6,772 nt of DNA from Gammaproteobacteria bacterium. GTDB lineage: Bacteria > Pseudomonadota > Gammaproteobacteria > Thiohalospirales > Thiohalospiraceae. A program made the position numbers and the translations under genes. The stretch lies in assembly GCA_014762485.1 (NCBI GenBank), contig JABURU010000289.1, forward strand, positions 1 to 6,772. Direction: 5' to 3'. The notes beneath the pieces were generated by a model. That model had not been told where the DNA came from, did not search any database, and saw nothing but the letters and a program-made list of their open reading frames with translations. This document shows positions 1 to 5,311 of this stretch, piece after piece; positions within the stretch are counted from its first letter, which is position 1; every line of letters starts with the position of its first letter.

Positions 1-687
1 GATGAGGAGTACAATGCCGAACGCCTGACCCAGATCCTTACGGATGTCACCGAAATTATTGGTGCCAATATCCTTAACGTTGCACGCCAGGATTATGACC
101 CGCAGGGCGCCTCGGTCACGATGTTGATCTCGGAAGAGCCGATTATCGCTGGCGAGTTATCCAATACCGAGGCCCCGGGTCCGTTACCCGACTCGGTGGT
201 GGCACACCTGGATAAGAGTCACATCACCGTGCACACCTACCCGGAGAGTCATCCAGACAATGGTATCAGTACCTTTCGTGCTGATATCGATGTCTCCACC
301 TGTGGCCGTATCTCGCCACTAAAAGCATTGAACTACCTGATCCATAGCTTTGATTCGGACATTGTCACACTGGATTACCGGGTGCGTGGTTTTACCCGTG
401 ATGTGAAGGGTAAAAAGCATTTTATCGATCACAAGATTAACTCGATCCAGAATTATATCGCCCGTGATACCAAGAATAAGTACGAAATGATCGATGTGAA
501 CGTATACCAGGAAAACATCTTTCATACCAAGATGATCCTCAAGGACTTCCAGTTAGACAGTTACCTGTTCGGTATTAATGAGGATGATTTGACGGGCAAG
601 GAACAAAAAAAGGTTCGTGGCCAGTTAAAGAAAGAGATGCAGGAGATTTTTTACGGCCGCAATATGAGCAAGATGCCCAGCGAATAG
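1..687 (+). CDS. speD: S-adenosylmethionine decarboxylase proenzyme (5'-truncated by window)
   Basis: SpeD decarboxylates S-adenosylmethionine to give the aminopropyl donor for spermidine synthesis. It is a cytosolic pyruvoyl enzyme made by self-cleavage of a proenzyme. The frame is open from base 1, so the start lies outside the window. The 228 visible residues align with E. coli SpeD (264 aa) from about its residue 40, so roughly 39 N-terminal residues are missing. The self-cleavage Lys-Ser lies in the motif LDKSH; the Ser codon is 217-219 and corresponds to E. coli Ser112, the pyruvoyl precursor. The catalytic Cys (STCG, codon 301-303) corresponds to Cys140. FRADIDVSTCG, DYRVRGFTRD and the C-terminal FYGRNM are all conserved. 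No speE follows; the next genes are convergent. An ATG at 121 is internal, not the start. The enzyme looks intact as far as it can be seen. Confidence 0.97.
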   Translation, partial: DEEYNAERLTQILTDVTEIIGANILNVARQDYDPQGASVTMLISEEPIIAGELSNTEAPGPLPDSVVAHLDKSHITVHTYPESHPDNGISTFRADIDVSTCGRISPLKALNYLIHSFDSDIVTLDYRVRGFTRDVKGKKHFIDHKINSIQNYIARDTKNKYEMIDVNVYQENIFHTKMILKDFQLDSYLFGINEDDLTGKEQKKVRGQLKKEMQEIFYGRNMSKMPSE

Positions 688-710
688 GTAAAAAGCCTCG
701 ATAAAGTGAC

Positions 711-737
711 AAGGCGGTGAAGTATCTCGACCGCCTT
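711..737. terminator. hairpin between convergent speD and higA
   Basis: Perfect 8-bp inverted repeat, AAGGCGGT (711-718) and ACCGCCTT (730-737), with an 11-base loop and followed by ATTGTTT on the + strand. It starts 23 bases after the speD stop and ends 5 bases before the higA stop. It probably ends speD transcription and may also serve higBA from the other side. The T tract is short, so termination strength is uncertain. Confidence 0.6.
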
Positions 738-742
738 ATTGT

Positions 743-1153
743 TTAGCTGACAAATGCAGCTGGACTGACACCAAAGCGCTCGGATAACTCATTAATATGC
801 CCCAATGTTAGCTTGCGTGGCTTTTCTGGGTTCAGGATTTCAGACACCACACCTTGAGAGCCAATTTCAGGTAGATCGGACTGCTTCAAGTTGTGTTGCT
901 GCATAAAAAAGCGCAGTACCTCTTCTGGACTTACTACCGGGGTGGGGTAGCGAGCCTCTTCATACTCTTCAATATTGCGCACTAATACATCCAATAAGCT
1001 TTGCAGCGGGTGCTCGGGCTCATCAGCAACCAATTGCATTAAACTATCAACGGCCTCTAGCAGCTGTTCGTACTCGGTTTCAGTTTTCGGGAGGGATAAC
1101 ACAGGGGCGAGATCCTGCCACTCATCCATCACCCGTTGTAGTGCCATAGTCAT
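743..1153 (-). CDS. higA: HigA-type antitoxin, HTH (XRE/Cro) family
   Basis: Antitoxin partner of the adjacent HigB toxin. It is expected to neutralise HigB by direct binding and to repress the shared promoter. At 136 aa it matches E. coli HigA (138 aa) in length and architecture: a helical N-terminal half (about residues 1-75) with repeated acidic positions, then a helix-turn-helix domain (about 78-135). The HTH segment carries the family signature SDLPEIGS (92-99), the following VVSEIL, and KLTLGHINELSERFGVSPAAF near the end. The segment NPEKPRKLTL appears two residues longer than in E. coli. The start is 3 bases after the higB stop. Its Shine-Dalgarno AGGA (minus strand of 1161-1164) lies in the last codons of higB, so the two are probably translationally coupled. 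A second in-frame ATG two codons later is possible but less well spaced. Confidence 0.92.
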   Translation of the reverse strand: MTMALQRVMDEWQDLAPVLSLPKTETEYEQLLEAVDSLMQLVADEPEHPLQSLLDVLVRNIEEYEEARYPTPVVSPEEVLRFFMQQHNLKQSDLPEIGSQGVVSEILNPEKPRKLTLGHINELSERFGVSPAAFVS

Positions 1154-1156
1154 TCT

Positions 1157-1456
1157 CTATTCCTCACAGGGAGGCTTCCATTTACCCCTGTCGTATTCCT
1201 TGTGGGTCAAAATTTCACGGATATATACGATGCCCGTGTTGAAGTGGATAGCTGCAATCAGCCGCAGCTTATTGCCCCCGATGTTAAATACACAACAACG
1301 ACCAACTTTATCGACGCTGTTGAACGTTTTGCGTAAATCATCAAAGTTGCTGAAGTGACTGTGCTTGATGATTTGGTGCCAGGCCAGCAGTGCTGACTGA
1401 GACTCTGGAAATTTCTTTCCAGCTTCTCGAATATGCTTTAGAGAAATTACTCTCAT
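1157..1456 (-). CDS. higB: HigB-family toxin, RelE-like mRNA interferase
   Basis: Toxin of a HigBA type II toxin-antitoxin module. By family, HigB proteins are small ribosome-dependent endoribonucleases that cleave mRNA during translation. The 99 aa product (E. coli HigB has 104) keeps the core FNIGGNKLRL (57-66), the Arg/Ile-rich strand and YIREILTHKEYD (78-89), which are the most conserved blocks of the family. The N terminus (MRVISLK.IREAGKKFP) aligns with E. coli HigB, which fixes the start at 1456. A Shine-Dalgarno AGGA (minus strand of 1464-1467) sits 7 bases upstream. Toxin-before-antitoxin order is typical of higBA. No truncation is seen, so the module should be functional. An out-of-frame ATG at 1475 with a stronger Shine-Dalgarno precedes it (see findings). 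Confidence 0.93.
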   Translation of the reverse strand: MRVISLKHIREAGKKFPESQSALLAWHQIIKHSHFSNFDDLRKTFNSVDKVGRCCVFNIGGNKLRLIAAIHFNTGIVYIREILTHKEYDRGKWKPPCEE

Positions 1457-1507
1457 AATGTTGTCCTGTTGTCATTGTCGCCCTCCCTGGTGGATACATA
1501 CATCTTT

Positions 1508-1536
1508 AATCTATATCTCATTTTGAGATATGTCAA
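1508..1536 (-). promoter_or_regulatory. higBA promoter with operator in the -35/-10 spacer
   Basis: Read on the minus strand: a perfect -35 TTGACA (1531-1536), a 17-base spacer (1514-1530), and -10 TAGATT (1508-1513, 4 of 6 consensus). A perfect inverted repeat, ATATCTCA-TTT-TGAGATAT (1513-1531), fills the spacer and touches both hexamers. A repressor bound here would block RNA polymerase. Predicted transcription start is near 1501, giving a leader of about 45 bases before higB. HigA, alone or with HigB, is the obvious candidate repressor; that is inference from the family's known autoregulation. Confidence 0.8.
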
Positions 1537-1550
1537 GAATATATAATAAA

Positions 1551-1572
1551 AAAGCGGCTAATTTGCCGCTTT
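1551..1572 (-). terminator. rho-independent terminator of coq7
   Basis: Perfect 8-bp inverted repeat AAAGCGGC / GCCGCTTT with a 6-base loop. Read on the minus strand it is followed by a T-rich run (the A run at 1547-1553 on +). It begins 35 bases past the coq7 stop and ends transcription of the GlcF-like/coq7 unit just before the higBA promoter, so the toxin operon is insulated from upstream read-through. Confidence 0.85.
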
Positions 1573-1606
1573 AACTGGTGTATAAATATGGCGAAATATT
1601 AAGAAG

Positions 1607-2254
1607 TTATAACCAATAGGCTGATTTGGTCATTACCTTGGACATAATCGGCATCATGATGTTGCGCACCGGCCAGGGAAGCTGGGCACCGCCATGTTGC
1701 AGCGCGACGGTGGCATGGTGGCCTTCATCTTCTTTCATCTGTTCAAGGATGGCACGGGTTTTTTGATCCTTGCTGGATACCTGCTCCAGGTGCTCGTTTA
1801 AATGACGCACTACCTGGTGCTCGGTCTCGGCAACAAAACCCAGGCTCCACTTGTCACCTGCGGCACCGGCAATGGCGCCTATGGTCAGGGAGCCCAAATA
1901 CCAGGCAGGATTGAGCAAACTTTTATGCGTACCTAGCTCATTGATGCGACGCTCACACCACTCCAGGTGGTCATTTTCTTCCATTGCCGCACGTTCCATT
2001 TTTTCCCGCACTTCCGGCAAACGGGCCGTGAGGGCCTGGCCCTGGTAGAGGCCCTGGGCGGAAACTTCTCCGGAATGGTTGATGCGCATCAGGCGTCCGG
2101 CCAGCTCTTTTTCGCTGTCAGATAAATCGCTTTCCGCAATATCCTCTGCCGGGTTGGGACGCTCGGTGACGGGGGGCGTGCCAAAGATGGTACGCAGGCC
2201 AACATCCAGGTTTACCAGTAGGTGGTCGATGGGGGTCAGGTTTCTTCTGCTCAT
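1607..2254 (-). CDS. coq7: Coq7-type di-iron 3-demethoxyubiquinol hydroxylase
   Basis: Hydroxylates 2-polyprenyl-3-methyl-6-methoxy-1,4-benzoquinone (or the quinol), the penultimate step of ubiquinone synthesis; it is the alternative to the flavin enzyme UbiF. At 215 aa it equals the usual gammaproteobacterial length. All six expected di-iron ligands are present: E63 (NHSGEV), E93 and H96 (the motif ENDH), E145 (AETEH), and E177 with H180 (EGHH). A hydrophobic Gly/Ala-rich stretch around 119-133 fits the membrane-associated face of the family. The C-terminal KVMTKSAYWL is also typical. The gene lies 33 bases after the GlcF-like gene on the same strand, so it can be co-transcribed. No Shine-Dalgarno precedes the ATG; instead a consensus TATAAT ends 6 bases upstream. 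The N terminus MSRRNLTPIDHLL fits homologues, and an in-frame stop lies close upstream, so this start is well supported. Confidence 0.96.
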   Translation of the reverse strand: MSRRNLTPIDHLLVNLDVGLRTIFGTPPVTERPNPAEDIAESDLSDSEKELAGRLMRINHSGEVSAQGLYQGQALTARLPEVREKMERAAMEENDHLEWCERRINELGTHKSLLNPAWYLGSLTIGAIAGAAGDKWSLGFVAETEHQVVRHLNEHLEQVSSKDQKTRAILEQMKEDEGHHATVALQHGGAQLPWPVRNIMMPIMSKVMTKSAYWL

Positions 2255-2260
2255 AGTTAT

Positions 2261-2266
2261 ATTATA
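2261..2266 (-). promoter_or_regulatory. consensus -10 box immediately upstream of coq7
   Basis: The minus strand reads TATAAT here, six bases before the coq7 ATG. With normal -10 geometry the transcript would start at the A of that ATG, giving a leaderless mRNA. No good -35 is visible 16-18 bases upstream (the region reads near AATGCT), so this may be chance. coq7 may instead rely on transcription from the gene before it. Confidence 0.35.
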
Positions 2267-2287
2267 AGGTGTTATCTCTGTTTAGCA

Positions 2288-3550
2288 TTATGCCTTGATA
2301 CGTAATTGTCGCGCCAGCAGGGTTGCAGGGTGTATGACCTCGATCAACCTGCCGCGCTGTTTGAGTCCAGCCTGGATATGCAGGGCACAACCTATATTGG
2401 TGGTCACCAGTATGTCTATGTCCTGCTTGTCGATGGCCTCCAGTTTGGGGTTCAACAGGGCATCCGCCTGCTCTGGCTGGCTGAACATATGGGTACCTGC
2501 GGCACCACAACAAAACTGATTGCCGTTCAGTGGCTGGATGTTCAGGTTGGGGATGACGCTCAGCATACTGTAGGCGCTTTGACCCTGTTTAAGGACATTG
2601 CGTTGTAGGCAGGGCTCATGCACCGCTATCTTTTTATCCATCGCTTCGAATGTGTACTGTTTGGGCCACTCGACTCTGGAGAGAAAATCCGAGATGTCCA
2701 CGACCTGCTGACTAAATGGTTCCGCATCCAGTGCATCATTATGTTGGGGGTATTCTTTTAAATGCGTAGTACAGCCGGATGCGGTGGAGATGATCGGATC
2801 AGTTGAACGGCCAAAGGCGGTTATATTGGCGCTGGCCAGCTGCTGCGAGGCTTCTATATCGCCTTCGTTTCGGTGCATGGCTCCACAGCAGACCTGTTTG
2901 TCCGGGATGTTCACCGCGTAACCCAGGTGTCGCAGGAGAAAAATCGCGGCATCGCTGGTTTCCTGATCAAACAGGCGGCTGGCGCAGCCTCTAAACAGGT
3001 TCACCTTGCCTTTGACCTGCACCTTGGTGTCCGCCGGGTAGAGGCTCAGGGTGTTCGGCTTGCTGACAGGGGGGAGATAACGGTGCAGGCGCTTCAGGTG
3101 AGCGGAGCCGAAATAGCCCAGCAGGGCGACCAGTTTAGCCGCTCCCCAGCGCTGATAGCGGTGTAACCAGTTGTTTATATGCTTGAGGCGAGCGGGTGGA
3201 GAGGCCAGTAGCGTCATCAGCAAGCGAGTGCCCCAGGGCAAAGTGCTCAGGCCCTGCTGTTTTAGTACCTGGCGCTGAGAGTTGAGCAAGGTACCGTACG
3301 GCACATCGGATGGGCAAATACCTTCGCAGGCGCGGCAACCGAGGCAGTGATCCAGGTGCTGCAAAAATTCACTATCAGCTTCCAGCTGCCCCCTGGCCAG
3401 TCCCATCATCAGCGAGATGCGGCCCCGAGGGGATTCATTTTCGCTCTGTGATAAGCCATAGGTGGGGCAGTGTGGGATACATAAGCCACACATAACACAG
3501 CGATCTGCCAGCTGGGTCGGAAAGGGAGAGTCGGCCACGGGTAATCTCAT
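2288..3550 (-). CDS. GlcF/LutA-like (Fe-S)-binding oxidoreductase subunit, CCG-domain protein
   Basis: Resembles the glycolate oxidase iron-sulfur subunit GlcF (407 aa in E. coli; 420 aa here). Order of domains: two ferredoxin-type [4Fe-4S] motifs, C18-C21-C24-C28 (CVMCGLCIPHCP) and C69-C72-C75-C79 (CLGCRACEGICP); a linker to about 180; then two cysteine-rich CCG domains. The first has C189, CCG at 221-223 and C260; the second has C314, CCG at 347-349 and C388. All cluster ligands appear intact. GlcF-type subunits pass electrons from a flavin dehydrogenase (GlcD/E) to the quinone pool. No flavin subunit lies in the window, so the substrate is unknown and I give no gene symbol. The neighbour downstream is coq7, a ubiquinone gene. 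The ATG has no clear Shine-Dalgarno; it is kept because PFPTQLADRCVMCG leads directly into the first cluster motif. Confidence 0.88.
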   Translation of the reverse strand: MRLPVADSPFPTQLADRCVMCGLCIPHCPTYGLSQSENESPRGRISLMMGLARGQLEADSEFLQHLDHCLGCRACEGICPSDVPYGTLLNSQRQVLKQQGLSTLPWGTRLLMTLLASPPARLKHINNWLHRYQRWGAAKLVALLGYFGSAHLKRLHRYLPPVSKPNTLSLYPADTKVQVKGKVNLFRGCASRLFDQETSDAAIFLLRHLGYAVNIPDKQVCCGAMHRNEGDIEASQQLASANITAFGRSTDPIISTASGCTTHLKEYPQHNDALDAEPFSQQVVDISDFLSRVEWPKQYTFEAMDKKIAVHEPCLQRNVLKQGQSAYSMLSVIPNLNIQPLNGNQFCCGAAGTHMFSQPEQADALLNPKLEAIDKQDIDILVTTNIGCALHIQAGLKQRGRLIEVIHPATLLARQLRIKA

Positions 3551-3681
3551 CTAAAATTGGGAATGATAACAGCTCAATCACGGAATGTGAGTGTTCATGA
3601 TGAATTCTAAGCCGCTCGTACTACAAATAAATGGGTGTTTACGGTACCCTGTTTCACCCTCTGAAGTATCACGGTTTACAC
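3551..3681. other. divergent intergenic region
   Basis: 131 bases separate the divergently transcribed GlcF-like gene (-) and the ferredoxin gene (+), so both promoters should lie here. I found no hexamer pair good enough to call on either strand. The frame of the ferredoxin is open back to an ATG at 3631, but the extra 17 residues do not resemble the family. Confidence 0.5.
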
Positions 3682-3996
3682 ATGAGCGACTCTTTCTATA
3701 AATATCATGTCTTCTTTTGCACCAACCAGCGTGAAGCCGGAGAAGGGTGCTGCGAAAACTTCAATGCCGCGGAGATTCGTGGCTATGCCAAACAACGGGT
3801 TAAAGAACTTGGCGATCAGGTAAGTGGTAATGTTCGCATTAATACCGCGGGTTGCCTGAACCGTTGTGACCAGGGGCCGGTGATGGTGGTCTACCCAGAG
3901 GCAACCTGGTACACCTATGTGGATCGGGAAGATGTCGATGAAATCATCGAAGAGCACCTAATTAAAGGTAACATCGTCAAACGGCTGCAAGTCTAA
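3682..3996 (+). CDS. (2Fe-2S) ferredoxin, thioredoxin-fold (Shethna/NuoE-like) type
   Basis: A 104 aa small redox protein. The four expected [2Fe-2S] ligands are visible: C13 (VFFCTNQ), C23 or C24 (GEGCCEN), C58 and C62 (NTAGCLNRCDQGP). The following VMVVYPEATWYTYVDREDVDEIIEEHL is the typical C-terminal half of stand-alone thioredoxin-like ferredoxins, related to the fold of NuoE. It is cytosolic, with no signal peptide. I chose the ATG at 3682 rather than the in-frame ATG at 3631 because homologues begin just before YKYHVFFC and are about 100 aa long; neither start has a strong Shine-Dalgarno. The alpha/beta hydrolase gene follows after 94 bases on the same strand, so they may form an operon. 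The redox partner is not evident. Confidence 0.88.
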   Translation: MSDSFYKYHVFFCTNQREAGEGCCENFNAAEIRGYAKQRVKELGDQVSGNVRINTAGCLNRCDQGPVMVVYPEATWYTYVDREDVDEIIEEHLIKGNIVKRLQV

Positions 3997-4026
3997 TCTT
4001 ATAAAGCCCGTACAGTGGTATAGTCG

Positions 4027-4053
4027 TGGCGCCGCGTGAGTGACACGGCACCA
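4027..4053. repeat. imperfect hairpin between ferredoxin and hydrolase genes
   Basis: Arms TGGCGCCGCGT (4027-4037) and ACACGGCACCA (4043-4053) with a 5-base loop. In a + strand transcript two of the 11 pairs are A-C mismatches; in a minus transcript both become G-U pairs. There is no T run on either side, so it is not a simple terminator. It could be an RNA-processing or REP-like element, or chance. Confidence 0.4.
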
Positions 4054-4090
4054 AGCGGTGATAGATTGACGATGGTGGAAAAATCCATAT

Positions 4091-4714
4091 ATGAGTGAAG
4101 CGTTGTTACTGGATGGTGATGCAGGGAAAATAGAGGCGGTCATTTCCTATCCCCCCGGTTTTGCCGATGGCGAGCCTATCTCCATCATTTGTCATCCACA
4201 CCCATTATATAGTGGCAGCATGACCAATAAGGTTGTGTATATGATCGCTGACAGCTTCGAAAAGCTGGGCGTGGCGACCTTGAAATTCAATTTTAGAGGG
4301 GTGGGCAAAAGCCAGGGGCAGTTTGATCAGGGACAGGGTGAGTCGGATGATCTGAAACGGCTGGCCAACTGGTTTCGGCACAAGCACCCCAACAGCCCGT
4401 TATGGCTATCTGGCTTTTCATTTGGCGCCTACGTGGCGGCCCGTAGCGGTGATGCCATAGCTCCCGATAGGCTGCTATTGGTGGCACCGCCAGTGAGCAT
4501 GTTCGACTTCTCGTCGATAGGGCCATTTGAAGTGCCCTATATGGTTATCCAGGGAGAACAGGATGAGGTTATCTCTTCCGAGGCCGTGGGGCACTGGGTG
4601 GACACACAGCCACAAAGCCCGGTTTATCACCTGATGCCCGAGGCTGATCACTTCTTTCATGGACGCCTGGTGGAGTTGCGTGAGGCCATACTACGTAGCT
4701 GGAGTCGTAAATAA
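4091..4714 (+). CDS. alpha/beta hydrolase of the COG2945-like small family
   Basis: A 207 aa cytosolic alpha/beta-hydrolase-fold protein; substrate unknown. Visible motifs in order: HPHPLYSGSMTNKVV (35-49), the oxyanion-side strand following the first beta strand; LKFNFRGVGKSQGQFDQGQGE (64-84), the signature of this family; the nucleophile elbow GFSFGAY with Ser110; the acid Asp158 in GEQDEV; and the base His187 in EADHFFHGRL. The full catalytic triad is therefore present. No signal peptide. A GGTGGA sequence (4074-4079) 11 bases upstream is a somewhat distant Shine-Dalgarno. It is likely co-transcribed with the ferredoxin. Family members are annotated only generically, so I name no reaction. 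Confidence 0.88.
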   Translation: MSEALLLDGDAGKIEAVISYPPGFADGEPISIICHPHPLYSGSMTNKVVYMIADSFEKLGVATLKFNFRGVGKSQGQFDQGQGESDDLKRLANWFRHKHPNSPLWLSGFSFGAYVAARSGDAIAPDRLLLVAPPVSMFDFSSIGPFEVPYMVIQGEQDEVISSEAVGHWVDTQPQSPVYHLMPEADHFFHGRLVELREAILRSWSRK

Positions 4715-4775
4715 CGTCAACAAATTTCATAATATGAATATAGTTCAAATTGTAGAGTGTATATGCAAAAAAGTG

Positions 4776-4809
4776 TTGACAGTCACAGTGCTATATTAGA
4801 AAATTCTAA
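4776..4809 (+). promoter_or_regulatory. promoter and possible operator of candidate small RNA
   Basis: A perfect -35-like TTGACA (4776-4781) is followed after 17 bases by GAAAAT (4799-4804, 4 of 6). Alternatively TATATT (4792-4797) preceded by TG at 4789-4790 forms an extended -10. An inverted repeat TTAGAA-AA-TTCTAA (4796-4809) overlaps these boxes and could be a regulator site. Which -10 is used cannot be decided; the start would fall near 4804-4811. Confidence 0.5.
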
Positions 4810-4906
4810 TTATGGTCGCTCGCGTCGCAATGACCGCTTGAGCACCATAACTCCTCCATCCTCCTTTGGTGGTTTTAAGCGCGGCTCCCCTGCCGCGCTT
4901 TTTTTT
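4804..4906 (+). ncRNA. candidate small regulatory RNA (family not recognised)
   Basis: About 100 bases bounded by the promoter-like sequence above and a strong terminator. The 5' part folds into a stem: TTATGGT (4810-4816) with ACCATAA (4844-4850), then GCTC (4818-4821) with GAGC (4840-4843), one C bulged and an 18-base loop. Next is a C-rich, apparently open segment, 4851-4867, with two CCTCC motifs; the second continues as CCTCCTTT, close to the 3' end of 16S rRNA and thus complementary to Shine-Dalgarno sequences. Stem, C-rich seed and terminator are the plan of many trans-acting bacterial sRNAs. I do not recognise a known family. It could also be an untranslated leader or trailer. Confidence 0.45.
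4877..4906 (+). terminator. strong rho-independent terminator
   Basis: GCGCGGC (4879-4885) and GCCGCGC (4892-4898) form a perfect 7-bp GC stem with a 6-base loop, extended by two A-T pairs and followed by eight T residues (4899-4906). On the minus strand the tail is only TTAAAA, so it acts mainly in the + direction, ending the candidate small RNA and any read-through from the hydrolase operon. Confidence 0.92.
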
Positions 4907-4917
4907 GCCCTGACGAA

Positions 4918-5042
4918 CCGTTAGGTGAGTAGGGTACTCATAATGGAACTCCGCCAGGAGGTCCTATGAGTGTGGCCTAGCAGTCTCCACCCTACAACGA
5001 TAGATGCTCTGAGCAACTTCCTGACACATAGAACCCTAACGG
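4918..5042. repeat. nested inverted-repeat element, 125 bp
   Basis: Four nested helices. Outer: CCGTTAGG (4918-4925) with CCTAACGG (5035-5042). Second: GTAGGGT (4929-4935) with ACCCTAC (4989-4995). Third, directly adjoining: ACTCATA (4936-4942) with TATGAGT (4965-4971). Inner: GGAACTCC (4945-4952) with GGAGGTCC (4957-4964), one mismatch and a GCCA loop. The three inner helices stack into about 21 pairs on a nearly continuous 5' strand with a 17-base bulge on the 3' side. This is well beyond chance and implies a structured RNA or a palindromic DNA element. Strand and function are unknown. Confidence 0.7.
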
Positions 5043-5067
5043 GCTTCATGAAGCTGGCGCATAGAAC
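5021..5067. repeat. 14-base direct repeat pair
   Basis: CTGACACATAGAAC (5021-5034) and CTGGCGCATAGAAC (5054-5067) differ at two positions and are 33 bases apart. Between them lie the CCTAACGG arm of the nested element and the perfect palindrome GCTTCATGAAGC (5043-5054). Origin unknown; the two differences are both A/G transitions. Confidence 0.6.
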
Positions 5068-5311
5068 GCGAATCGCGCTCATTATGCATACCTCAACCAT
5101 CTTTCCGATGGCTCGGGGCAACCTACGCCTCGCTACGGCAACTCACTTTGTTCGTTCTGGTCGTACCTAGAACCTCCTTCGGAGCTTCATTGGGACTCTC
5201 TTAACTCGTTATGGTCGTGGCCTGGCGCACTTAACGAAATTCGTAGAAACTCGGTTTAAGGCTGTCTGTTCTAGCCGGGCCCGCAGTACACCGTGAGAGG
5301 GCTGCCCTCAC
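5059..5311. other. hairpin-rich non-coding block
   Basis: A run of local hairpins without a credible gene. GCATA (5059-5063)/TATGC (5083-5087) encloses CGCG (5067-5070)/CGCG (5074-5077). CCATC/GATGG lies at 5097-5111. GTTCTGG/CCTAGAAC lies at 5154-5173. CTCC/GGAG lies at 5174-5184. ACGAA/TTCGT lies at 5234-5244. GTGA..GGG/CCC..TCAC lies at 5293-5311. Individually several are short enough to be chance; together with the nested element they suggest one long structured RNA or a decayed repeat element. No rRNA, tRNA, tmRNA or RNase P sequence is recognisable. Confidence 0.4.

Noticed and set aside
975..1358. 127-aa plus-strand open frame across higBA
   Set aside because: Antisense shadow of higA and higB, which have clear homology on the other strand.
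3559..3572. Fur-like site near the GlcF-like start
   Set aside because: Only a partial resemblance to GATAATGATAATC around GAATGATAAC; too few matches to call.
4072..4098. Eight-codon ORF overlapping the hydrolase start
   Set aside because: The ATG overlaps the hydrolase ribosome-binding region by chance possibility; too short to support from sequence alone.
4920..5040. GTTAGGT and CCCTAAC as an integron attC site
   Set aside because: attC sites read RYYYAAC first and GTTRRRY last on either strand; here the order is reversed, and no integrase or cassette is present.
4921..5121. 66-aa minus-strand open frame (and a 66-aa plus-strand frame at 4970-5170)
   Set aside because: Composition follows the inverted repeats, no family resemblance, no good ribosome-binding site; both are best seen as by-products of the palindromic DNA.
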